From: an uncultured Micrococcales bacterium
Lineage (GTDB): Bacteria; Actinomycetota; Actinomycetes; Actinomycetales; Microbacteriaceae
Length of the DNA: 32,331 bases
Direction: 5' to 3'
Assembly (NCBI GenBank): GCA_913056225.1
Contig: CAJXMQ010000003.1
Span: forward strand, 1-32,331
Position 1 is the stretch's first letter, and every line of letters starts with the position of its first letter. The notes below the pieces were generated by a model that was not told the DNA's origin, searched no databases, and was given only the letters and a program-made list of their open reading frames with translations. This document shows positions 1-7,129 of this stretch, in pieces. A program made the translations under genes and the position numbers.

Positions 1-26
1 TTCGCAGCTACATTGTCTTCTGGCAT
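1..26 (-). CDS. 5' end of an unidentified gene (partial)
   Basis: An ATG at 26-24 on the minus strand opens a frame reading M-P-E-D-N-V-A-A to the window edge. It is preceded by a purine-rich Shine-Dalgarno stretch (AGAGG at 36-32, five bases before the ATG) and by a good promoter match further up. Eight codons are too few to name a product. The gene is divergent from galE, and an inverted repeat lies between the two. Confidence 0.45.
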
Positions 27-57
27 TAAAACCTCTTCCTCGAACTTCCCAGATGTA

Positions 58-87
58 ATTACACACGTGTAACTATGAATAAGTCAA
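58..87 (-). promoter_or_regulatory. Putative sigma-70-type promoter for the minus-strand partial gene
   Basis: Read on the minus strand, a TTGACT -35 box (87-82) is followed after 18 nt by a TGTAAT -10 box (63-58). Transcription would start near position 51, about 25 nt before the ATG at 26. The -10 box and the end of the spacer lie within the inverted repeat at 59-72, which suggests repressor control. This is a motif match only. Confidence 0.45.
59..72. repeat. Inverted repeat TTACAC-AC-GTGTAA, possible operator
   Basis: Perfect 6-bp arms separated by 2 bp. The inner 8 bp (63-70, ACACGTGT) are themselves palindromic. The repeat overlaps the -10 element of the predicted minus-strand promoter and lies about 60 nt upstream of the galE start, so a dimeric regulator bound here could act on both divergent genes. 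I cannot assign it to a regulator family. Confidence 0.4.
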
Positions 88-132
88 GTTGAAGTTTTCC
101 ATATGTTGATAAATATGCCAATTGTGTTCTGA

Positions 133-1101
133 TTGACTACCCTTGAAGGCGTGAACGTATTAATCACCGGTGGCGCCGGATACATCGGATCCCATGTATC
201 AAGGTTGCTCATTGAATCTGGTCACTCAGTTGTATCAGTCGATGACTTCAGCACTGGGCTCGCTGAAAGAATTGGCTCAGAGTCTTATGAACTGAAACTG
301 GAAAATCCAGATGCCGAGTCAAAACTTGCATCCATTCTCAACGAGCATGGGATAGACACGGTGATCCACTTTGCCGCGCGCAAGCAGGTTGGCGAGAGTG
401 TTGAAAAACCAGAGCTTTACTACAAATCTAATATCGGTGGGTTGTTGAATTTGCTGAGCGCGATGAAAACAGCGGGAGTCAAAAAGATGGTGTTTAGTAG
501 CTCTGCAGCGGTTTACGGCATGCCTTCCGTGGAACAGGTTGATGAGCAGAGCCCAACAAATCCAATCAACCCGTATGGTCAGACCAAACTTATTGGTGAG
601 TGGATGATTGACAATGCCAAGACTTGGGGTCTCAGCGCAATTTCGCTGAGGTATTTCAATGTTGCTGGCACTGGATGGTCAGACCTTGCAGACAAACAGG
701 CATTGAATCTAATACCAATTGCTATCTCCAAAATTAGTCACGGTGAACCTGTTGACGTTTTTGGGGATGACTACCAAACAGAAGATGGAAGTTGCATTCG
801 CGATTACATCCACGTAATGGACTTAGCGAAAGCCCACATTGACGCCATTTCCCATCTGAAAAACCCAGGTAATGAAGTGTTCAACGTGGGAACAGGTGAA
901 GGTTCGAGTGTTTTTGAAGTTTTGGCTGAGCTCAAAAAAGTATCAGGGATTGATTTTGAAATGAACATCGATTCAAGACGAGCCGGTGACCCGCCCAAAT
1001 TGGTTGCATCCGCATCAAAAATTCAAGACAGCTTCGGCTGGAAGTCCGAATTTGGACTGGCCGAAATCGTTGCTACCGCCTGGGAGTCTAGGGAATCCTG
1101 A
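133..1101 (+). CDS. galE: UDP-glucose 4-epimerase (GalE-type SDR)
   Basis: Interconverts UDP-glucose and UDP-galactose in the cytoplasm, supplying galactose for wall and surface glycans. It is an extended short-chain dehydrogenase: the NAD-binding GGAGYIGS is at residues 13-20, the catalytic serine lies in FSSSAAVYG (121-129), and the catalytic YxxxK is Y148-K152. The RDYIHVMDLAKAH segment is typical of GalE. About 320 residues is normal for a bacterial GalE. The TTG at 133 lacks a clear ribosome site. A GTG at 151, just before the Rossmann strand (VNVLITGG), is an equally possible start and would give 316 residues. The 3' end overlaps the convergent LysM gene by 14 nt. Related epimerases with other nucleotide sugars are not excluded. 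Confidence 0.85.
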   Translation: MTTLEGVNVLITGGAGYIGSHVSRLLIESGHSVVSVDDFSTGLAERIGSESYELKLENPDAESKLASILNEHGIDTVIHFAARKQVGESVEKPELYYKSNIGGLLNLLSAMKTAGVKKMVFSSSAAVYGMPSVEQVDEQSPTNPINPYGQTKLIGEWMIDNAKTWGLSAISLRYFNVAGTGWSDLADKQALNLIPIAISKISHGEPVDVFGDDYQTEDGSCIRDYIHVMDLAKAHIDAISHLKNPGNEVFNVGTGEGSSVFEVLAELKKVSGIDFEMNIDSRRAGDPPKLVASASKIQDSFGWKSEFGLAEIVATAWESRES

Positions 1102-4100
1102 GAACCTGATTCACACGAATTAGGTTTGGGTTGGTAATCCCATTTTCCTCAACAATCGCTCTATAGCTAACTCCAAACCTTGCAGCGATTCGAAACAGGG
1201 TATCCCCAGCGCTGACCCGATAGGTTTGCTGCTCAACCTCGGTCTCTGGTTCTGGCTCTGGTTGAGGCTGTGGCGCGGGCTCAGAGGTCTGAACCTGCTG
1301 GTTAGGAATTGTCAAAACCTGTCCAACAAAAATTAGGTTTGGATTACTAAGTCCACTGGCACTGGCAATTGCAGATGTGGTGACGCCGAATTGGTTTGCA
1401 ATCTTTCTCAGGAAATCTCCACTTTTCACCCTGTATTCAATATTTCCGGTTTGAACGGTCGGTTCAGGCTCTGGAGTTGGTTCAGGCTCGGGTGTCGGCT
1501 CGGGCTCGGGAGCTGGTTCTGGGGCATTTGGAGTGATATCAACCGGTCCAGATCCTGGAATTGTCAGAACCTGACCCACCCTAATGAAGTTGGGATTGCG
1601 AAGGTTGTTGGCCTCAACGATCGCTGCCACGGTTGAACCCTGGCTTGCAGCAATCTTGGACAAGAAATCACCAGGCTTCACGGTGTATTTCTTGGGCGCA
1701 ATTACCTCAGGTGTTGGCGCAACATCAGGTGTGCTGGTCGCGGGCTGCTCGGGAATTTCAGGATTAGTTGAGTCATTGTTTTGAAACTCTCCAACCGTTG
1801 CCCCGTCTTCAGTCACAATATTTGTGTTCTCGGGCAAAGAACTACCGGTTGGAATGTTGAAGGCAAACCAATTCGAAACCCAGTTATAACCGAGTGATTC
1901 CTCGCTGAGGCTCTGGTAATCTTCGAAACTTTCTAGTGCAAATTTTTCTCCCTGAACAACGACGAATATGTCTCGGCTCTGGTTGCGAATAAATTGCGTC
2001 ATCTGAGTGTCTTGCTCCCCCATTGCCAAACAGGTTGCTGGATTGAGCTCAACTGCTTCACCAGGGTATTGCGCAAAAACCTCGGGGCTGGTCGGAATCA
2101 GCTTCCCTTCATCCAAGAAGTAGTTGGCTGATTCACAGCTGACTTTGGACTGAGTCAAGAACTCTTGGGTTTCAAGCCTCTGCAACAGCGAATCATTCAA
2201 CTCATAGATTGGCCTATCGGTAATGGTCTCTGCATGAGCTTGAGACTGAAGCGGGATTTTTTTGTCATAGCCATCTATCAGGTATTTGACACCAGATTGC
2301 TTGCCGCGGATAACGCTTGACGGCGCTGCTGCTGCACCTCCACTGGGGATCGAATCCACCAGAGTTTCAGGAAGGCTGAGTGCTGGACCGAGTTGATTGA
2401 GCAGGTCGGACCTCATGCCGTTTTGCAAGATGGTGTATCTCTGGCCAGCAGTTACCAGGTAGTGGTAATAGGACCCTGGGAAATTCACCACGGCTGGGGC
2501 AGAAGCGGTGGCATCCACCGTTGGAATCTTGGCCAAGAACTCGTCACTGACCTCGATCGCGGCTGGGAAGAACTGATCAACATCCGCCACCGGCAACTTG
2601 CCAGCAGCAGTCATGATGAAACCATCACCCTGGCTAGATTTGATAAATCCACTGAATGGTATTTGTGCACTGGTTGCATCCTGCAGGCCGACAACGCCTT
2701 GGGCCTCATCAAACCAATCAGTCAGGCCAATCTCTGCTGCCATCACTGCATCAATCAGGTAAATTCCATCGGTTGTTGCCAAACCCAAGCGGTCATCTTC
2801 TTCAATTTCAAATACGGTTAGCTCACTGGTGATTGGAGCTCCGGCGATTAGGGATGGGAAATCCGAGATTTCTGCCTCTATAGGCTGAGGAACTGAACTG
2901 GTTACCTTCTGCAGCGCAAGAGTGTCTATGACTTTTCTGTATTCCCCGTTTTCAATCCAGTACTGACCAGACTGCGTCTGCACCAGCTGACTTATTTGAA
3001 CACCGTTGTCAAACTCCAACAGTTGAGCACTGGGCAATACAAGTTTGTTCGCACAATCCAACCCAAACTCAGCCGCCAGCTCACAGTTGGGGACCAAGAA
3101 ACGCCTGTCACCGGCCAATAAAAATAGCTCTTGAGTTGCAGAAGATTCCACAAGCAACTGCATGGGGCCAGCATCTGTGAAGCTTGCCAAATAAGGCTCT
3201 GATATTTCACCGACCGGTCCCAAGGCTCTTAGTGCCTCAACCTGGTTGGGGTCAGTGATTTCAAATTTTTGAGAACCACTGATTACATATAGTGGGCTTC
3301 CGGCACTTCTCAAAAGATAGCCACCACCGATTGGAGATCCAAACCAGTCGTGGAAAAAGCGCCAGAAGTTTCTATTGCCGTAGGCGCTACAACTATCACC
3401 GGTTCCATACATGTTGTCCAGGGCGGCGTTATTTGGTGTGTAGGGGGTGTAGTAATAAAGGTTTGCAGTTGCCTGGCTTTTTAGCTCAAAGGCCTTGGTA
3501 CCACAGGATGCTCTGGGGCTGTAGCGTACATTGACTGTTCGTCCAGGGCGCAACCAGGTGAAAGACCCTTCTGGGTTTCCGTACCACTGAAGTTGACTTG
3601 CCGCCCTGTAAAGCTGGTTAAAAAGGCCAACGTAAACCTTTCCACAAATACCAGGGTCACTGTCTGGGCAGCCATACCCCATAGCTGCCCTGTACATGTA
3701 ATCGGTTGGCTTTGAGCTGGTAACCAATCCCTGCTCTTTTTGAAGCTTCACAATCAGAACCTGGGGGTTTATGCCGCAAGCATTTGACACATCGTTAATG
3801 ATCTGAGCTGCGGTTGCACCGCTTCTTGCTGGAATTGCCTCGCAGCGTCCAGCGCTGGCCTCCATAGCTGGAGTGTCCATTAGGTAATCTTTCAAGCAAT
3901 CTGGGCCAGAGGCATCTGCTCGACAGTTGCTAACTCGAGAATCCAGAAACTCTTGAATTTGATCAACACTCATTGTTCCAAAATCGAAAAACACACTGTC
4001 TGTGATTATCAATCCTGGATCAAATGCACTTCCCGGAGGCGCAGCCTGAGCTTGCTGCACTGGCACGAATAATGCAGACAGCAAAGAGACAGACCCGATC

Positions 4101-4120
4101 AGGGTGAGGAATTTACGCAC
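1088..4120 (-). CDS. Large secreted LysM cell-wall protein, 1010 residues
   Basis: Predicted exported, peptidoglycan-binding protein. A signal peptide (residues 1-26, ending AQA|AP) is followed by a Cys-rich domain (about 27-265) of a type I recall from actinobacterial and Saccharibacteria secreted proteins; its KLQKEQGL and FNQLYRAASQ segments hint at a lysozyme-like fold, but no catalytic residue can be assigned. Residues about 270-740 carry several degenerate repeats around a Y-x-I/L-x-x-G-x-K/R pattern. The C-terminus has three LysM modules (about 812-858, 895-940, 965-1010), each starting YxVxxGDxLxxIA and joined by Pro-Glu linkers. The GTG start overlaps the lipoprotein stop (TAGTG), so the two genes are probably translationally coupled. 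Enzymatic activity is not shown; a structural or adhesive role is equally possible. Confidence 0.75.
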   Translation of the reverse strand: MRKFLTLIGSVSLLSALFVPVQQAQAAPPGSAFDPGLIITDSVFFDFGTMSVDQIQEFLDSRVSNCRADASGPDCLKDYLMDTPAMEASAGRCEAIPARSGATAAQIINDVSNACGINPQVLIVKLQKEQGLVTSSKPTDYMYRAAMGYGCPDSDPGICGKVYVGLFNQLYRAASQLQWYGNPEGSFTWLRPGRTVNVRYSPRASCGTKAFELKSQATANLYYYTPYTPNNAALDNMYGTGDSCSAYGNRNFWRFFHDWFGSPIGGGYLLRSAGSPLYVISGSQKFEITDPNQVEALRALGPVGEISEPYLASFTDAGPMQLLVESSATQELFLLAGDRRFLVPNCELAAEFGLDCANKLVLPSAQLLEFDNGVQISQLVQTQSGQYWIENGEYRKVIDTLALQKVTSSVPQPIEAEISDFPSLIAGAPITSELTVFEIEEDDRLGLATTDGIYLIDAVMAAEIGLTDWFDEAQGVVGLQDATSAQIPFSGFIKSSQGDGFIMTAAGKLPVADVDQFFPAAIEVSDEFLAKIPTVDATASAPAVVNFPGSYYHYLVTAGQRYTILQNGMRSDLLNQLGPALSLPETLVDSIPSGGAAAAPSSVIRGKQSGVKYLIDGYDKKIPLQSQAHAETITDRPIYELNDSLLQRLETQEFLTQSKVSCESANYFLDEGKLIPTSPEVFAQYPGEAVELNPATCLAMGEQDTQMTQFIRNQSRDIFVVVQGEKFALESFEDYQSLSEESLGYNWVSNWFAFNIPTGSSLPENTNIVTEDGATVGEFQNNDSTNPEIPEQPATSTPDVAPTPEVIAPKKYTVKPGDFLSKIAASQGSTVAAIVEANNLRNPNFIRVGQVLTIPGSGPVDITPNAPEPAPEPEPTPEPEPTPEPEPTVQTGNIEYRVKSGDFLRKIANQFGVTTSAIASASGLSNPNLIFVGQVLTIPNQQVQTSEPAPQPQPEPEPETEVEQQTYRVSAGDTLFRIAARFGVSYRAIVEENGITNPNLIRVNQVLRIP
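1461..1520 (-). repeat. 18-bp tandem repeat encoding Pro-Glu linker
   Basis: Three consecutive 18-bp units (1461-1478, 1479-1496, 1497-1514) plus a partial fourth encode PEPEPT-type units in the linker between the first and second LysM modules. The units differ at a few positions. Such repeats can change copy number by slippage without a frame shift, altering linker length. Confidence 0.7.
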
Positions 4121-4653
4121 TAAGGAATCACCACCGAGACGGGTTCGCTTTCGCCCTCATAAGAATCAGAAAGATAAGAAACGGAGACAACTGCGGTTCC
4201 TCCAGGTAGCCCGGATAGAGGGATATCAATCGGGGCGCACTGGGTGTAGTTACTTGACCTGTTGGCCATTACCGTAGCCTCAGTTGAAAAATCACCCGCA
4301 AGCAATTTCAAGCTGCACTCTCCTCCGTCTTCAACAACATCAAAAACTTGGGCAATAACCTCAAGCTGCCCCTCGTCTGTGTAAACCATCGCACTGACCA
4401 CCTCAACGTTTACTTCACTGCGCTCAACAGGCTCAGGTTCTTCCTCGGTCTGTTCTGGCTCTGGATCCGTTTCTGGCTCGACAGGCACAGGTTCAGGCTC
4501 AGTTTCTGGTTCACTTTCATTAACGTCTGGTGAGTCGTTTTCGTTATCAATTTCAATCGGGGTCGGCTGGGCGTTCCAACTCGGGACAAATGCCGAGCAG
4601 CCACTGAGGCTCAAGCCAATGATTAATGCAGTAGCTAGACCTTTCCAGCGCAT
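4120..4653 (-). CDS. Small lipoprotein with acidic Pro-Glu stalk
   Basis: Predicted lipoprotein of 177 residues. From the ATG, an N-terminal signal ends in LSLSGC with the lipidated Cys near residue 19, followed by a Pro/Glu/Asp stalk (about 35-80) and a beta-rich C-terminal domain of about 95 residues with two cysteines (Cys-Ser-Leu and Gln-Cys-Ala contexts). I do not recognise that domain. The start is fixed by an AGGAGG ribosome site at 4665-4660, six bases before the ATG at 4653; an upstream TTG at 4668 would put this site inside the gene and is rejected. The gene overlaps the LysM gene by one base, and both carry the same kind of PE linker, so they probably act together at the envelope. 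Confidence 0.7.
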   Translation of the reverse strand: MRWKGLATALIIGLSLSGCSAFVPSWNAQPTPIEIDNENDSPDVNESEPETEPEPVPVEPETDPEPEQTEEEPEPVERSEVNVEVVSAMVYTDEGQLEVIAQVFDVVEDGGECSLKLLAGDFSTEATVMANRSSNYTQCAPIDIPLSGLPGGTAVVSVSYLSDSYEGESEPVSVVIP

Positions 4654-4664
4654 GGCAGACCTCC

Positions 4665-4687
4665 TCAAAATTAAAGCTTAATTTTGA
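4665..4687. repeat. AT-rich 10-bp inverted repeat upstream of the lipoprotein gene
   Basis: TCAAAATTAA (4665-4674) and TTAATTTTGA (4678-4687) form a perfect 10-bp inverted repeat around a 3-nt centre. It ends on the first base of the AGGAGG ribosome site of the lipoprotein gene. It has no GC core or U-tract, so it is a poor terminator for purE. An operator, or an RNA structure next to the ribosome site, is more likely. Confidence 0.5.
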
Positions 4688-4725
4688 AGTTGAAGGTTTT
4701 GATAGATGCTGGTCGGCGTGGCGGT

Positions 4726-5214
4726 TTAGTCGAGCTGACTCTTTAGGTTCTGATTTTTCTGGTCAACCTCGATTTTCAACCGTTCTCGGAATTGGTCCAT
4801 CTTGCCTAATAGCTTCTCATCCTGCGCCGCCAGAATCCTGATTGCCATTAGTCCTGCGTTCCTAGCGCCATCGATTGCCATCGTGGCCACTGGCACCCCA
4901 GCTGGCATTTGAGCAATTGAAAGAAGAGAGTCAATTCCTTCCAGGTTTTTTAGAGAAATCGGAACACCAATCACCGGAAGTGAGGTCATTGAGGCAACCA
5001 TGCCCGGAAGGTGAGCGGCTCCGCCTGCTCCCGCGATTATCACCTGCACACCCCTGGATGCGGCCTGTTTCGACCACTCAAGCATGGCGTCAGGAGTTCT
5101 GTGGGCGCTTAGCACCTCTACCTCAGGCTTGACATCAAATTCAGAAAGCACGGTTTGTGCCTGCTCCAAGACCTTCCAGTCGGAGTCAGACCCCATCACA
5201 ATAGCTACACTCAC
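4726..5214 (-). CDS. purE: N5-carboxyaminoimidazole ribonucleotide mutase PurE
   Basis: Converts N5-CAIR, made by PurK, to CAIR in de novo purine synthesis. The class I PurE signatures are present: GSDSDW (residues 8-13), SAHRTP (36-41) and the AGAGGAAHLPGM loop (61-72). The length of 162 residues is normal. The start is a GTG at 5214, 9 nt after the purK stop; an ATG at 5216 is out of frame and meets a stop at once. Last gene of birA-purK-purE. Confidence 0.93.
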   Translation of the reverse strand: MSVAIVMGSDSDWKVLEQAQTVLSEFDVKPEVEVLSAHRTPDAMLEWSKQAASRGVQVIIAGAGGAAHLPGMVASMTSLPVIGVPISLKNLEGIDSLLSIAQMPAGVPVATMAIDGARNAGLMAIRILAAQDEKLLGKMDQFRERLKIEVDQKNQNLKSQLD

Positions 5215-5223
5215 ATTGACATC

Positions 5224-6342
5224 CTATGACCCACTGATGACCGCTGCAGCTAGAAGCGCTCGGGATCGAACAGTTTCCAAATCATCACCAACCATGGTTA
5301 TGTGTCCCATTTTTCTGCCAGCTCTCGGAGATTTTCCATAGGTGTGGATTTTGGCTTCTGGGAATCTGTACATGGTGTCTGCAAAGTTTTCTAAAAAGTC
5401 CGTTCCTTTTTCAGTGCCGAGCAAATTCACCATCACCGAAACCTCCGATGTCAAATCTGTAAGCCCCAGGGGTAGATCTAAAACGGCTCTCAGGTGTTGC
5501 TCGAACTGGCTGGTAATAGACCCATCGATTGTGAAGTGTCCAGAGTTATGAGGCCTCATTGCTAATTCGTTTATCAGCAGTTCACCATCTCTGGTTTGAA
5601 ACATCTCTACTGCCATAACACCTGTAACTTGGAGCTCGGCTGCAATCCGTTCTGCAATTTCAAGGGCTTGCCGTTGATTCACATTTGGAGCAGGAGCAAT
5701 AACCTGGGAGCAAACTCCATTCAGTTGAACTGTCTCCACTGCAGGCCATGCACGCCATTCTCCGCTGGGTCGCCTTGCCGAGAGAACTGCGATTTCAGAA
5801 ACGAACTCGACTAGTTGCTCCGCAAGTAGTGAACCCCCTAATTTGTCAATGTTTGCAAACCAATCCTCCACCTCATTGGCGTCACTTATGACTCTTACTC
5901 CCTTGCCGTCATAACCGCCAATTGGGGTTTTAACAATTACCCGTCCGCCGTGGGATGAAATGAAGCGCCCCAATTGATCGGGTGTTTTGATTTCCTCCCA
6001 TTCGGGCATTGGTAATCCCGCCTCGGAGAGCCTTGTTCGCATCAACAGCTTGTTTTGAGCGAATTGCAGTGCTTCACTCGGCGGCTGCACACTTGTTCCA
6101 GATTTCTCAACCTGTTGCAAAGTGGTAATTGGGACATGCTCATGATCGAAGGTAATGACATCAACCCCGTCTGCAAACCATCCCAGTTGTTCGGCATTTG
6201 TGTAATCGCCAACAACCGTCGTTGATTTCTCAGCCGACATTCCCTCAGACTCGGCAAAAACCTTCAAATCGATGCCCAGTGCTATGGCCTCTGGAATCAT
6301 CATCCTCGCAAGCTGGCCTCCGCCAATTACTCCAACTTTCAA
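5224..6342 (-). CDS. purK: N5-carboxyaminoimidazole ribonucleotide synthase PurK
   Basis: ATP-grasp enzyme that carboxylates AIR with bicarbonate to N5-CAIR, the substrate of PurE. It shows the N-terminal GGGQLARMM (residues 7-15), the ATP-grasp loop with YDGKGV (about 144-149), and the C-terminal NELAMRPHNSGHFTIDG signature with metal- and substrate-binding residues. The length of 372 residues is normal. The start is a TTG at 6342 that overlaps the birA stop (TTGA), preceded by a GAGAGGGG ribosome site lying inside the end of birA, which indicates coupling to birA. Confidence 0.93.
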   Translation of the reverse strand: MKVGVIGGGQLARMMIPEAIALGIDLKVFAESEGMSAEKSTTVVGDYTNAEQLGWFADGVDVITFDHEHVPITTLQQVEKSGTSVQPPSEALQFAQNKLLMRTRLSEAGLPMPEWEEIKTPDQLGRFISSHGGRVIVKTPIGGYDGKGVRVISDANEVEDWFANIDKLGGSLLAEQLVEFVSEIAVLSARRPSGEWRAWPAVETVQLNGVCSQVIAPAPNVNQRQALEIAERIAAELQVTGVMAVEMFQTRDGELLINELAMRPHNSGHFTIDGSITSQFEQHLRAVLDLPLGLTDLTSEVSVMVNLLGTEKGTDFLENFADTMYRFPEAKIHTYGKSPRAGRKMGHITMVGDDLETVRSRALLAAAVISGS

Positions 6343-7067
6343 GATGTTTCCCCTCTCAGGTGCAAAATGTCGCCTGCAGAAATTCTGTGCTCGCCGTGAT
6401 TCAGCACCAGCAACCCATCCGAATCTATTTCGGTCGCGATGCCCACAATCTCGCCGGAGTCGGTTTGAACCCGAATCCTTTTCCCAAGCGTATGAGAAAC
6501 CTCTCTAAGTTTTGTTAGTAGCGGCTGTTTTCCAACAGATTCAAAACTGGCTCGGAGCTGTGAAAAATTTCTGAGAATCTCAGCAAGCTGAAAATCGTAA
6601 TTCGTGTCAAGCTGCAGGTTTTCAATTGACTCTGTTTGCTCAAGACCAATCTGAAAGAGATTTAAACCAATTCCAACAACCGCAAACTCGGCAGTGGCAG
6701 AGCCCAAAACCCCTGCAATCTTTTGTTCATTCACTAAGACATCGTTTGGCCATTTCAGTCCTGCCTGAGCACCCTGAGCGGTGAGGGACTCCACCATGGA
6801 CACAGCCAAAAGCATCCCATACCAGTGAGCAGGGCCACTGGGGTTTCTAATCAAGATAGAAACTGCCAAAGAAGATCCTGCAGGTGATTCCCAAACCCTT
6901 TGGTTGCGTCCCCGTCCAGCAGTCTGCTCAGCTGCGCAAACCACACTCAAATCTGGCCAGGACTGAGCATTCGCTGAAGCTTCGCTAATCAAAAAATCAT
7001 TAGTTGAACCAACAGTTGGTAGGAAAACGAGCTTGTTACAAAACTCAGATGAAGAATTTAGGTCCAT
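6339..7067 (-). CDS. birA: Biotin--protein ligase BirA, no DNA-binding domain
   Basis: Activates biotin as biotinyl-5'-AMP and attaches it to the BCCP lysine; the likely target is the carboxylase alpha subunit encoded at 12485-14248. The biotinyl-AMP loop GRGRNQRVW (about residues 51-59), the KWPNDVLV motif (about 104-111) and KIAGVL are present. At 242 residues it starts directly with the catalytic domain and lacks the N-terminal winged helix of E. coli BirA, so it should not repress genes itself. The ATG start has an AAGGGA ribosome site. It is divergent from the carboxylase beta gene with 62 nt between them. Confidence 0.92.
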   Translation of the reverse strand: MDLNSSSEFCNKLVFLPTVGSTNDFLISEASANAQSWPDLSVVCAAEQTAGRGRNQRVWESPAGSSLAVSILIRNPSGPAHWYGMLLAVSMVESLTAQGAQAGLKWPNDVLVNEQKIAGVLGSATAEFAVVGIGLNLFQIGLEQTESIENLQLDTNYDFQLAEILRNFSQLRASFESVGKQPLLTKLREVSHTLGKRIRVQTDSGEIVGIATEIDSDGLLVLNHGEHRISAGDILHLRGETS

Positions 7068-7129
7068 GCATTCCCTTCGGACCCTTCAAACATTACTAAA
7101 GTAGTCGGCATCACTAAATTGGAGAGATC

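Noticed and set aside
1225..1530. Short direct repeats considered as a CRISPR or intergenic repeat array
   Set aside because: They are in frame within the LysM gene and encode Pro-Glu linkers; there are no unique spacers.
2393..2821. 142-codon plus-strand frame inside the LysM gene
   Set aside because: Antisense to the repeat region of a clear secreted protein; no ribosome site or known motif.
4654..4668. TTG at 4668 as start of the lipoprotein gene
   Set aside because: It would bury an AGGAGG site that is ideally spaced from the ATG at 4653.
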